A stretch of DNA of 64,000 nucleotides from Spirosoma agri. Its GTDB lineage: Bacteria > Bacteroidota > Bacteroidia > Cytophagales > Spirosomataceae. This document shows, in pieces, positions 52,525 to 60,689 of this stretch. The stretch covers positions 2,852,001-2,916,000 of the forward strand of contig NZ_JAAGNZ010000001.1 in assembly GCF_010747415.1 (NCBI RefSeq), in the 5' to 3' direction. The notes beneath the pieces are model-generated. The model ran no database searches and was not told the DNA's origin. It saw nothing but the letters and a program-made list of their open reading frames with translations. Position 1 is the stretch's first letter. Each line of letters starts with the position of its first letter. Position numbers and translations under genes: made by a program.

Positions 52525-54033
52525 ATGAAACGCAGAGATTTCCTAACGGCGGCATCCGCGAGTGTTCTGCCCGTGCTGTTGGATGGTTTCGGACTGAAGG
52601 CCATGAACCGGCAGTCGGTGCTGGTTCAGTCGCTGTTAAACACTACGGCGGTTACCGGCGACCGCGTGCTGGTTATCGTTTACCTGAACGGCGGCAACGA
52701 CGGCCTCAATACGGTCATTCCCGTTGATCAGTTATCCACGTACAACGCGCTGCGGTCGAACATTGCGATTCCGCAGAACAAGATTTTAGCGCTGGACGGC
52801 AATCCGGCTACGGGCCTGCACCCGGCCATGACCGGTATGCGCGATCTGTATAATGACGGGAAACTATCGATCGTTCATTCCGTGTCGTATCCGAATCCCG
52901 ATCAGTCGCATTACCGGTCGACCGACATCTGGATGACCGCCGTTGATGCGAACCAGACCTCAACATCGGGTTGGGCCGGTCGGTATCTCGAAGGACAGTT
53001 CCCCGGTTATCCGGCTGGCTATCCCAATGCGCAAATGGAAGATCCGCTGGCCATTCAGATCGGGTACCTGACCTCAACGGCCCTGCTCGGGAGCCAGCAG
53101 TCGATGGGTATTGCGTTGAGCGACCCCAATAGCTTCTATCAGCTGGTTGGATCGGGGGATGCTACATCGCCGGGCGACCTTCCCTGCTGCGATGCGGGTG
53201 ATCTGATTTCGTTCATTCGGAAACAACAATCGTTGTCGGTGGGCTACGCAGCCGAGATCAAACGGGCGGCTGATGCGGGTAAAAATCTGGCAACCTACCC
53301 GGCCTCGACCGCTAAAAATTCGCTGGCCGATCAGTTAAAGATCGTGGCCCGCCTGATTCACGGCGGTCTGAAAACGAAAATCTATTTTGTCTCCCTGAGC
53401 GGATTCGATACCCATTCGGGCCAGGTGGACAGCAGTGACGTAACACAGGGCGAACATGCCACGTTGCTGGGCAAACTGTCGACGGCCATTGCTACGTTTC
53501 AGCAGGATTTAAAATTACAGGGTACCGACGATCGGGTGGTGGGAATGACCTTCTCCGAATTTGGCCGACGCGCCAATTCAAACAACTCCAAAGGGACCGA
53601 TCATGGCGTGGCCGCTCCGATGTTTGTGTTTGGAAAAAATGTGAAACACCAGACTATCGGTCAGAACCCCGATCTGGCGAACCTGACAGGGCAGTCAGGT
53701 AATAAGGAAATCAATATGCAAATCGATTTCCGGCGCATTTACACCGACGTGCTGAACGATTGGTTTGGCTCGCCCCCCACTACAACCAGCAATCTGTTAT
53801 TTCGGGAATTTCCGACGGTATCGCTGTTTTCGGATACCGTCGAAACACTGGCCTCGGGTAATTGGATGGACCGATCCATGTGGACGGTTGGCCGGGTTCC
53901 GTTCGCGAATGAATACGTTAAAGTCAACACTGGGCACACCATGACCCTCAATGAAACCATCACGGTCAAGCGGCTTCAGTTAAACGGCAAAATCAAGTTT
54001 ACCGGCCCCTACACGATCCGAATGACCGGGTAG
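52525..54033 (+). CDS. DUF1501 family protein with Tat signal and C-terminal beta domain
   Basis: 502 residues. N-terminus MKRRDFLTAASASVLPVLL is a textbook twin-arginine signal, so the folded protein is exported. The DUF1501 core (YLNGGNDGLNTVIPVDQL, HPAMTGMRDLYNDGKLSIVHSV, FDTHSGQVDSSDVTQGEH, TFSEFGRRANSN) is related to sulfatase/alkaline-phosphatase folds. From about residue 440, SGNWMDRSMWTVGRVPFANEYVKVNTGHTMTLNETITVK resembles G8-type carbohydrate-binding repeats common on Bacteroidota surface proteins. Expected surface partner of DUF1800. Confidence 0.92.
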   Translation: MKRRDFLTAASASVLPVLLDGFGLKAMNRQSVLVQSLLNTTAVTGDRVLVIVYLNGGNDGLNTVIPVDQLSTYNALRSNIAIPQNKILALDGNPATGLHPAMTGMRDLYNDGKLSIVHSVSYPNPDQSHYRSTDIWMTAVDANQTSTSGWAGRYLEGQFPGYPAGYPNAQMEDPLAIQIGYLTSTALLGSQQSMGIALSDPNSFYQLVGSGDATSPGDLPCCDAGDLISFIRKQQSLSVGYAAEIKRAADAGKNLATYPASTAKNSLADQLKIVARLIHGGLKTKIYFVSLSGFDTHSGQVDSSDVTQGEHATLLGKLSTAIATFQQDLKLQGTDDRVVGMTFSEFGRRANSNNSKGTDHGVAAPMFVFGKNVKHQTIGQNPDLANLTGQSGNKEINMQIDFRRIYTDVLNDWFGSPPTTTSNLLFREFPTVSLFSDTVETLASGNWMDRSMWTVGRVPFANEYVKVNTGHTMTLNETITVKRLQLNGKIKFTGPYTIRMTG

Positions 54034-54042
54034 GGGCGCGGT

Positions 54043-56718
54043 CTATTCACTCTTGAGCACGGTGGCCGGATTTTTTCGGGCAGCTCTTACCGTTTGCGAG
54101 CCAATCAGCAGGAAAGCCAGGGCCATAACGATCGCTACACCCAACAACAGATTGCTTAAACCGATGGGCTGATGATAGGCAAAGTTGGTCAAAACGACGC
54201 GGTCGAAAAAGAAGTAGGTGACTGGTAGGGCAACGCACGTAGCCACGGCAAGCATTCCCAAAAAGCCACGGCTCAATAGATAGATCAAACCGCTTTCACT
54301 GGCACCCAGCACCTTACGAATGCTGATTTCCTTCAAGCGGGTTTCGGTGGTGAACACAACCATGCCAAATAAGCCTAGTGAGGCAATGCAGATGGCCAGA
54401 AACGCAATGAAGCCGATTACTTTGAGCACCACCGAGAACTGGCTGTAAGCTTCCTCAAGCTGATCGTCGTAGAATTTGGCATCCAGCGGATGAACCTTGT
54501 CAATTGTTCGCCAGGCATTGTCAATGCTCGCCATGGTAGCCGGTAAATCGGTGGCGGCAATCTTGACGTTCAGGTAGCCCCAGGGTTCTTCGGATGAATA
54601 GCGGAAGATGACCGGTTCAATCTTTCGATCCACACTGCCGTAGTGGAAATCGTTGAGAACACCCACGATAGCCAGCTTTTGACCGTCTGCTGTCACAAAC
54701 TGACCCAGGGCTTTTTCGGGATTTCCTTGCGCAATATTGAACCGTTTCAAAACCTGTTCATTCACAATGACTTCGCGCTCTTCGCCTTTCTTGGGGCGTA
54801 GGGTGAAATTTCTTCCGGCGAGCAATTTGTGGTTGTGGACGGGCAAGTACTGTTCGTCGACCTGATTAAGCCAAACCATTGCCGAATCATTCGGATCCTG
54901 GTATTTCATGGTGGTGCCATGAATACTGCCCAGACTGGTTATCATCATGGATTGGGAAACGGCGCGCACGGCGGGAATTTCCGCCAGTTTTTTTGACAGC
55001 AGGTTTCCTTTGTTTCCCTGTAAACGAATATTCAGAATGTTCTCGGTCGTGAAGCCCAGATCGAAGGCGATAAAGCCCCGATACTGGCTGTACCCGATCA
55101 ACGTTGTGGCAATGAAGACCAGCGAAAGGGTATACTGAATGACAATCAACGCCTTACGTGTGCTAATATGGCGAAACAGACTTATAGCCGTTACGTCTTT
55201 AAGCACCTGGAGGGCGTTGATGCGGGCAAAAAACAAGGCGGGTAAAAAACCGGCAGCCAGCCCAACGCCGATAGCCAGGGTGATGAAGTAAAGGATGATA
55301 CGGGGCGATAATTCGAGCGTGACGAGGGTGCCAATGCGTGGGTCAAGGGCAAGAAACTGGGTTCTCAAGACTAAGAACAGGCAAAATGAAAAAAACAGCG
55401 CCATCAGAGAAATGAGTACCGATTCGGCCATAAACTGCCCCAGCACGTGGCTTTTCAGGGCACCCACCAGTTTGCGGATGCCCACCTCCCGCGAGCGCCG
55501 GAGCGACCGGGCGATGGACAGGTTGGTGTAATTAAAACAGGCGGAAAGGATGACGACGAAGGCCAGTCCGCCCAAAATCCAGACGACAATAGGCGGCATG
55601 GTCGGCCCAATGGCGTTGTCGAGTTTCCGCCCCAGGGCCGCTTCTTTTAACGGCTGGAGGGTTACCGTAAACGATCTATTCTTCAGAGCCGCATTTTCCT
55701 GGGTATTCAAGTTCGCCAGCGCGGTCTGTACCGATTTTGGATTACTGGTTTCGGGTAAAACGAGGTATACATAATTCTGCCACACATTCTCCCAGCTGTA
55801 GAAATTGGGATCTGTTTTGGCGAATTGGGCCTCTGCCGTAGCGAACGAAACGAGCGCGTCGAACCGTAGATGCGAGCGTTTGGGAACATCGTTTGCCACG
55901 CCGGTCACAACGTAATTCAGGGTATCGAACCGAACGAATTTACCAAGTGGGTTTATATCTCCGAACAGCTTACGGGCCGTTTTTTCGGCTAATACCAGCG
56001 AGTACGGTTCTTTCAAGGCCGTTGCCGGATCACCAGCCAGCAGGGGGAAGGTAAACACCTTGAAAAACGAACGGTCGGCCCACAGGGCATTCAGTGGTAT
56101 GACCGTTTCGCCCACGTGAGCATCCCCCGAAAAGCCGTTGCGAAGAATCGTCAGGTCTTCTACACCAGCCACTGTTTTCTGAACCGTTTTGCCGACCTTG
56201 ATCGATGTAGAGGCTAAATCAACCGCCGGTTGATCCAGATTCTTATACGTCGTGATGACGCGGTACGTTCGGTCTTTCTTGACCTGAAAATCATCGTACG
56301 ACCGTAAATCGGTAGTCAGCGCAATGATGAGCAGCCCCACCGACATACTGACGGCCAGGCCGAAAATGTTGATAAAGGAAAATAATTTGTTGCGCACCAG
56401 GCTGCGCCGGGAGGTTTTGAGGTAGCTGCCAATCATGATCCAGTGGATGAACAGGTTCAGAAAATCGGGTTTGCGGATGGTATACAAGCGGAAAAACTTC
56501 AGCGCATCGAGGCAATAGATCAGTCGTGCCCGTCGGGAGCCTTTGGTTTTCAGATTACGCTCAAAGTATTCATGCAGATCGCCCTGCAAATCTTCGAGTA
56601 AGTCGGGCCGACAATACCAGGCAAGCAGACGCTGCGCCCAGCGAGGTGGCTGCGGTGGTTCTGGGTTTTGTGGCCCGACATTTCGTGGTCCGACATTTCG
56701 GTTGTTAACGGTTTTCAT
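54043..56718 (-). CDS. MacB/FtsX-type permease with prefix domain
   Basis: 891-residue membrane protein of the ABC-permease (FtsX) type. An N-terminal cytoplasmic prefix (PPRWAQRLLAWYCRPDLLEDLQGDLHEYFERN) precedes the first helix (LVRNKLFSFINIFGLAVSMSVGLLIIALT), then a large periplasmic MacB-like domain, three central helices (VVWILGGLAFVVILSACFNYTNLSIARSLRRSREVGIRKLVG), a second such set, and a C-terminal helix bundle ending with an FtsX motif (ETRLKEISIRKVLGAS). No ATPase in the window. Coupled by 4 nt overlap to padR. Confidence 0.92.
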   Translation of the reverse strand: MKTVNNRNVGPRNVGPQNPEPPQPPRWAQRLLAWYCRPDLLEDLQGDLHEYFERNLKTKGSRRARLIYCLDALKFFRLYTIRKPDFLNLFIHWIMIGSYLKTSRRSLVRNKLFSFINIFGLAVSMSVGLLIIALTTDLRSYDDFQVKKDRTYRVITTYKNLDQPAVDLASTSIKVGKTVQKTVAGVEDLTILRNGFSGDAHVGETVIPLNALWADRSFFKVFTFPLLAGDPATALKEPYSLVLAEKTARKLFGDINPLGKFVRFDTLNYVVTGVANDVPKRSHLRFDALVSFATAEAQFAKTDPNFYSWENVWQNYVYLVLPETSNPKSVQTALANLNTQENAALKNRSFTVTLQPLKEAALGRKLDNAIGPTMPPIVVWILGGLAFVVILSACFNYTNLSIARSLRRSREVGIRKLVGALKSHVLGQFMAESVLISLMALFFSFCLFLVLRTQFLALDPRIGTLVTLELSPRIILYFITLAIGVGLAAGFLPALFFARINALQVLKDVTAISLFRHISTRKALIVIQYTLSLVFIATTLIGYSQYRGFIAFDLGFTTENILNIRLQGNKGNLLSKKLAEIPAVRAVSQSMMITSLGSIHGTTMKYQDPNDSAMVWLNQVDEQYLPVHNHKLLAGRNFTLRPKKGEEREVIVNEQVLKRFNIAQGNPEKALGQFVTADGQKLAIVGVLNDFHYGSVDRKIEPVIFRYSSEEPWGYLNVKIAATDLPATMASIDNAWRTIDKVHPLDAKFYDDQLEEAYSQFSVVLKVIGFIAFLAICIASLGLFGMVVFTTETRLKEISIRKVLGASESGLIYLLSRGFLGMLAVATCVALPVTYFFFDRVVLTNFAYHQPIGLSNLLLGVAIVMALAFLLIGSQTVRAARKNPATVLKSE
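56671..56700. repeat. 15-bp tandem repeat in the permease N-terminus
   Basis: Two copies, TGGCCCGACATTTCG and TGGTCCGACATTTCG, directly adjacent. In the protein they encode two consecutive RNVGP-type units (residues 7-16) near the start. In-frame slippage could vary the length without loss of function. Confidence 0.7.
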
Positions 56719-57050
56719 AACGAGCCTTCCAGATTAAAGCCAGGAATGATGCGCCAGAGCGCTTCGCGTATTTCTTTGGCCTTTAGCAGTGCCACTTTAC
56801 CCGCGTGTGTTACCTCATAATAGCGCTTTCGTTTGCCACCCCTCGCACTGGTCGATTCGCCCAACTGGCTTTTTACCAGTCCTTTCTCTTCCAGCCGATT
56901 TAATACCGCATGAACGACGCCTAACTTGGCAGACCGCCCAGTATATTTTTCCAGCTCATCACAAATAGCAACGCTGTAGGCATCGCTAACGAGAGCCGCA
57001 ATGGTCAGCAGGACCAGTTCTTCAAATTCGCCCAGGTTCGTTCCTTTCAT
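56715..57050 (-). CDS. PadR family transcriptional regulator
   Basis: 111 residues with a winged helix: NLGEFEELVLLTIAALVSDAYSVAICDELEK, then KLGVVHAVLNRLEEKGLVKSQLG as recognition region, and the wing RGGKRKRYYEVTHAGKVALLKAKE. It overlaps the permease by ATGA, so it probably controls that operon, a pairing common in Cytophagales. Ligand unknown. The intergenic 57051-57191 is A+T-rich and contains several ATGTA words that could be its operator, not proven. Confidence 0.92.
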   Translation of the reverse strand: MKGTNLGEFEELVLLTIAALVSDAYSVAICDELEKYTGRSAKLGVVHAVLNRLEEKGLVKSQLGESTSARGGKRKRYYEVTHAGKVALLKAKEIREALWRIIPGFNLEGSL

Positions 57051-57154
57051 TAACTGGCCAAGTATCGTCTACAATCAATTTAACCCTTAAATGTATGTAT
57101 TATCTTTATTTACTCACTATTTGTATGTAAAATAATTATTTCTTGTAATCCTAC

Positions 57155-57184
57155 TATCTTTAGGCGAACCGTATGCAAGCATAC
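57155..57184 (+). promoter_or_regulatory. Promoter and palindromic operator before the crotonase gene
   Basis: A TATCTTTA -7-like box (57155-57162) is followed by the palindrome GTATGC-AA-GCATAC at 57171-57184, ending 7 nt before the ATG at 57192. A regulator bound here would block transcription start or ribosome access. Confidence 0.5.
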
Positions 57185-57191
57185 TATTAAT

Positions 57192-58031
57192 ATGGACTCT
57201 ATTTATAAATCCCTATCCCTTACCGAATCGGGTGGCGTCATGACCGTTACATTACTGGGTCCGGGCAAGGGGAATGCGATGGGTCCGGAGTTTTGGGACG
57301 AACTGCCCAGGGCAATGGACGAAATCAACCGGATGCACGACATTCGGTGTATTGTTTTCCGGGGGAGTGGTGATCACTACAGCTACGGCCTGAATCTGCC
57401 GCAGATGATGCCTAAACTAGCTGCCATGACGACCGGGGCTGTGGTGGCGCACCAGCGCGCCGATCTGATGGCCCAGATTCGGCAGATGCAGCTGGGCTTT
57501 CAGAAAATGCACGAGTCGCCCAAACCCGTGATTGCCGCTGTCCACGGCTGGTGCATTGGCGGGGGCGTCAATATGATCGCGGCTGCCGACATTCGACTCT
57601 GTTCGCGCGAGGCAACATTCAGCCTGCGCGAAGCGAAGTTGGCCATCACGCCCGATATTGGTGGTTTGCAGTTTCTACCGCCCATTATCGGGCAGGGCTT
57701 CACCCGCGAAATGGCGTTTACGGGCGCTGACTACGATGCAGCCTTTGCCGAACGAATTGGGTTGGTAAACCACGTCTACGATACCCCTGATCTGCTTTTC
57801 GACGCAGCCGCTACGCTGGCCAGACAGATTGCCGAAAATCCGGCCACGGCCGTACAGGGAGCCAAGCGGGTGCTCAACTACAGCCTGAACAAATCCATTG
57901 AGGATGGTTTGCAATACGTGGCTGTCTGGAATTCATCGCAACTCCAATCCGACGATTTTAGCGAAGCCATTCAGGCCACAATGGAAAAGCGCAAGGCTGA
58001 ATTTAACAAAAAGACAAACCGGGGTTACTAA
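57192..58031 (+). CDS. Crotonase family protein, dienoyl-CoA isomerase-like
   Basis: 279 residues of the enoyl-CoA hydratase/isomerase fold. The oxyanion-hole motifs are present (FRGSGDHYSYGLNLPQM; HGWCIGGGVNMIAAADIRLCS). The region REAKLAITPDIGGLQFLPPIIG resembles the delta-3,5-delta-2,4-dienoyl-CoA isomerase pattern, where acidic residues drive isomerisation. The next gene is a 2,4-dienoyl-CoA-reductase-like SDR, so a joint role in degradation of unsaturated fatty acids is likely. Precise reaction not proven. Confidence 0.9.
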   Translation: MDSIYKSLSLTESGGVMTVTLLGPGKGNAMGPEFWDELPRAMDEINRMHDIRCIVFRGSGDHYSYGLNLPQMMPKLAAMTTGAVVAHQRADLMAQIRQMQLGFQKMHESPKPVIAAVHGWCIGGGVNMIAAADIRLCSREATFSLREAKLAITPDIGGLQFLPPIIGQGFTREMAFTGADYDAAFAERIGLVNHVYDTPDLLFDAAATLARQIAENPATAVQGAKRVLNYSLNKSIEDGLQYVAVWNSSQLQSDDFSEAIQATMEKRKAEFNKKTNRGY

Positions 58032-58037
58032 ACGGGT

Positions 58038-58152
58038 GAAAGAGCGAAAGAGTGATTGAGCGATTTGTGATTGACTATCATTATCTAGTCAGCGTTGGAT
58101 TTCGTTCACTCAATCACTCTTTCGCTTTTCACTCAATCACAAATCACTCAAT
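58038..58152. repeat. Inverted repeat with GTGATTGAG words between crotonase and SDR genes
   Basis: 18-bp perfect arms AGCGAAAGAGTGATTGAG (58043-58060) and its complement (58109-58126). A second word, around 58056-58075 (TTGAGCGATTTGTGATTGA), is nearly complementary to about 58131-58152, in the same order as the first pair rather than nested, so the two pairings compete. It fills the gap between codirectional genes. Confidence 0.75.
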
Positions 58153-58173
58153 TGCCCTATCACGCGTAAAGCT

Positions 58174-59061
58174 ATGAACACAACAGGAATGCTCCGGGAG
58201 GGAGCCATGCAGGGCAAAACCATTATTGTTACCGGTGGCGGCACCGGACTCGGCAAGTCGATCAGTCGGTATTTACTGCAACTCGGAGCGAACGTGACGA
58301 TTTGCAGTCGTCGGCAGGCTGTCCTCGACGAAACGGCGCAGGAACTGATGGCCGAGACGAACGGTCAGGTGCTGGCGGTAGCCTGTGACGTCCGGAATCC
58401 GGCGGAAATTGAACAGGTGATTGCCGAAACCCTGGCGAGATTTGGTAAGATCGATGGGTTGCTCAACAACTCGGCGGGTAACTTCATCAGCCCAACCGAA
58501 CGACTGTCTTACAAAGCCTTCGATACCATCGTCGATATTGTCTTGCGGGGTACGTATTATTTTACGCTGGCAGTCGGCAAATACTGGATCGAAAACAAAA
58601 TTCCCGGTACGGTTTTGAATATCTCAACCACCTATGCTACAACGGGTTCGGGCTATGTAGTGCCATCCGCCGTGGCGAAAGGCGGGGCGCTGATCATGAC
58701 CAAATCGCTGGCGGCTGAGTGGGGCAAATACGGCATCCGGCTCAACGCTATTGCGCCCGGTCCGTTTCCAACGAAAGGGGCCTGGGACCGACTGTTTCCC
58801 GAACCTCTGGCGAGTATGATGGACCCAACTAGCCGGATCCCACTCCACCGCGTCGGTGAACATGGCGAACTGGCAAATCTGGCCGCTTTTCTGCTGTCGG
58901 ATTATTCCGGCTATATCACGGGCGAGAGCATAACCATCGACGGGGGTGAAGTGCTGGCGGCTGGGGAGTTTAACCACCTGGAAAACGTGACGACTGACCA
59001 ATGGGATATGATTGAACAGACGATCAAGCAAGCCAACCGGGCCAGCAAGAAAGACAGGTAG
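58174..59061 (+). CDS. SDR family oxidoreductase, 2,4-dienoyl-CoA reductase-like
   Basis: 295 residues. Cofactor-binding TGGGTGLGKSISRYLLQLGANVTICSRR suits NADP(H); the core NNSAGNFISPTERLSYKAF and NISTTYATTGSGYVVPSAVAKGGALIMTKSLAAEWGKYGIRLN, with the catalytic lysine in SAVAKGG, strongly resembles 2,4-dienoyl-CoA reductase (DECR). The ATG at 58174 adds a short N-terminus; an internal ATG near MQGKTIIVTGG is an alternative. Auxiliary beta-oxidation of polyunsaturated fatty acids, together with the crotonase. Confidence 0.9.
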   Translation: MNTTGMLREGAMQGKTIIVTGGGTGLGKSISRYLLQLGANVTICSRRQAVLDETAQELMAETNGQVLAVACDVRNPAEIEQVIAETLARFGKIDGLLNNSAGNFISPTERLSYKAFDTIVDIVLRGTYYFTLAVGKYWIENKIPGTVLNISTTYATTGSGYVVPSAVAKGGALIMTKSLAAEWGKYGIRLNAIAPGPFPTKGAWDRLFPEPLASMMDPTSRIPLHRVGEHGELANLAAFLLSDYSGYITGESITIDGGEVLAAGEFNHLENVTTDQWDMIEQTIKQANRASKKDR

Positions 59062-59081
59062 CGCTAAACCTTACCCGCACA

Positions 59082-59130
59082 GGTACGTCCGGATCAGCGA
59101 TTGACCAGTCCGTAAGAGTCCGGACGTACC
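59082..59130. terminator. 12-bp inverted repeat between convergent genes
   Basis: GGTACGTCCGGA (59082-59093) with TCCGGACGTACC (59119-59130), perfect, loop 25 nt; between the SDR stop (59061) and the acetyltransferase stop (59158). A weak T-run makes it a tentative terminator. Confidence 0.5.
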
Positions 59131-59157
59131 CAGCCTGACGGATTACCGGCGGCTGCC

Positions 59158-59658
59158 TTACAGCTTTTTTTCGTACGCGACAAAGCGCAGTCCTGGCCGG
59201 AAGCTGAGCGTAATTTCTCCGGCGTAGGTATAGCCTAATTTCGGGAAGAGTTTCTGGGTTGCCTGATTCTCCGAATTCGTGTCGATGCGAAGAAAACGGA
59301 CACCGCGTTCAACGGCAAGTTGCTCGGCCTGATTCAGTAAAGCAGCCGCTACCCCTTGTCCGCGAAAGGTAGGGTCAACGGCGAGCCGGTGGGTCACGAT
59401 AGCCCGTTGGGTAAGATCGAATCCCACCTGCGCGTATTCGGGTTCCTGGTCTTCCGTCAGGGCCGCTACCCCCGCCAGCTGACCGTCTATCTCCGCTACC
59501 CAAAGTTGATCCTTGGCCATATCCTGACGGAAAACGGTTTCGTTGGGATAGTGATCGTCCCACTGGAAGTTCCCACCTTCGCGCATGAGCGGAATGATGC
59601 GTTTAAGCAGGTTTAGCAAAGCCGGAAGATCGGCAAGCGTAGCGAGTCGAATGGTCAT
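59158..59658 (-). CDS. GNAT family N-acetyltransferase
   Basis: 166-residue GNAT fold. Acetyl-CoA-binding signature VDPTFRGQGVAAALLNQAEQLA (RGQGVA pattern) and RVRFLRIDTNSENQATQKLFPKLGYTYAGEI are standard. Substrate not determined; the N-terminal IRLATLADLPALLNLLKRI is typical of small-molecule or ribosomal-protein acetylators. Single-gene unit. Confidence 0.9.
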   Translation of the reverse strand: MTIRLATLADLPALLNLLKRIIPLMREGGNFQWDDHYPNETVFRQDMAKDQLWVAEIDGQLAGVAALTEDQEPEYAQVGFDLTQRAIVTHRLAVDPTFRGQGVAAALLNQAEQLAVERGVRFLRIDTNSENQATQKLFPKLGYTYAGEITLSFRPGLRFVAYEKKL

Positions 59659-59786
59659 ACTAAGTAATCGATAAGGCTAACATAGTCTAAAACAGGGGCC
59701 GGCTAACAAAGTAGCTGCGAGAATGGAAGTAAGGGCAGCTTCGTCGGCATGTCAAAAAGTAGCCGTCTGCATCTTGACTGCCCTGC

Positions 59787-60644
59787 TTAATTTGAAATAG
59801 ATTCGTACTGTTTTAAAGCGATTCCATTGAATGTTTTCCACTCCATCTGTCCATTTGCGCTTCGTCCTAAGACTACTGATGCTGCTGTCGAAGGACTGCT
59901 AAAGAAAAAATCTTCTGTAAATACGAATGCTTCGTCTTTCTGCACCAGTTTCCCCTCTGCTACCAACTTGGTGCGTAATTGCTTCAAGGTATCAGAACAA
60001 GAAGCCACGGCTGCAACAGATGCCTTCGAGCCCTGGAAAACAACGAAACCTTCTGCCGTTGGCTCTCCCTGCGCGTCTACACCCCTCGGCCCTTTTAAGA
60101 GAAAAGACTGTTTTGTCTGCTCATAAGGTGCATTTGATTCTCTTTTCTCTTCTAAAACTCTGTGACCTAATGTGTTGAGGAGCAGACGAATATTGTCTAT
60201 AAACTCTTGCATTTCTGCTTGGTCGGGCTCGGATATTGCAGATTTAGTCGGTGTATTTTCGTTAAGGACCGTTTATCGTTTAGCTGACTTTGCCAGTTCA
60301 TATAGTCTACTCTCGAGAAATTTGATGTGGGCTTTATTCAGATTTTCATCCTTACTCGTAAATACGATTGTTTCGTGCCAAAAATCTTTCTGCGATAAGT
60401 GTTGGTTGAGTCGATCCAGTACAACTTCAGCTTCGCCTATATACACTAATTCATTGCCTTGCTCATTTCTACCGAATAAGAGATAGACTCCAGTTCCTTT
60501 TAGCTCTTTTCTATCTATACAATCTTTAACCTTTGTTCTTGGTATTTTAAATGCTTTTCCCGTCCAGTTTGATAATTCACAACTCATTCGTCCATTAGGA
60601 TCGCCCTCTATCAAAAACAGTCTGATTGTTTTGCCTATTGCCAT
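59787..60644 (-). pseudogene. GIY-YIG nuclease / DUF4357 gene interrupted by an in-frame stop
   Basis: Two ORFs in the same frame: the upstream one, 60644 to 60273 (123 residues; GVYLLFGRNEQGNELVYIGEAEVVLDRLNQH is the GIY-YIG-like catalytic domain, ending ESRLYELAKSAKR), and the downstream one, 60212 to 59787 (141 residues; GFVVFQGSKASVAAVAS and FFFSSPSTAASVVLGRSANG fit DUF4357). Between them a single TAA (60273-60275) follows CGA; the 20 intervening codons stay open and read TVLNENTPTKSAISEPDQAE, so one nonsense mutation breaks an otherwise normal about 285-residue protein. A+T-rich relative to its neighbours. Confidence 0.85.
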
Positions 60645-60689
60645 CGTAAACTACATGAATGAGCGGAATGGTTGATCTGTCGAAATTAT

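Noticed and set aside
57051-57191. ATGTA words as a proven PadR operator
   Set aside because: Several A+T-rich words exist, but no clean inverted repeat could be fixed in the padR promoter; only the GTATGC-AA-GCATAC palindrome by the crotonase start is clear.
59787-60212. DUF4357-like half as an independent gene
   Set aside because: It is in frame with the GIY-YIG half, the intervening codons are open, and the domain order matches the single-chain family, so a broken gene is the simpler reading.
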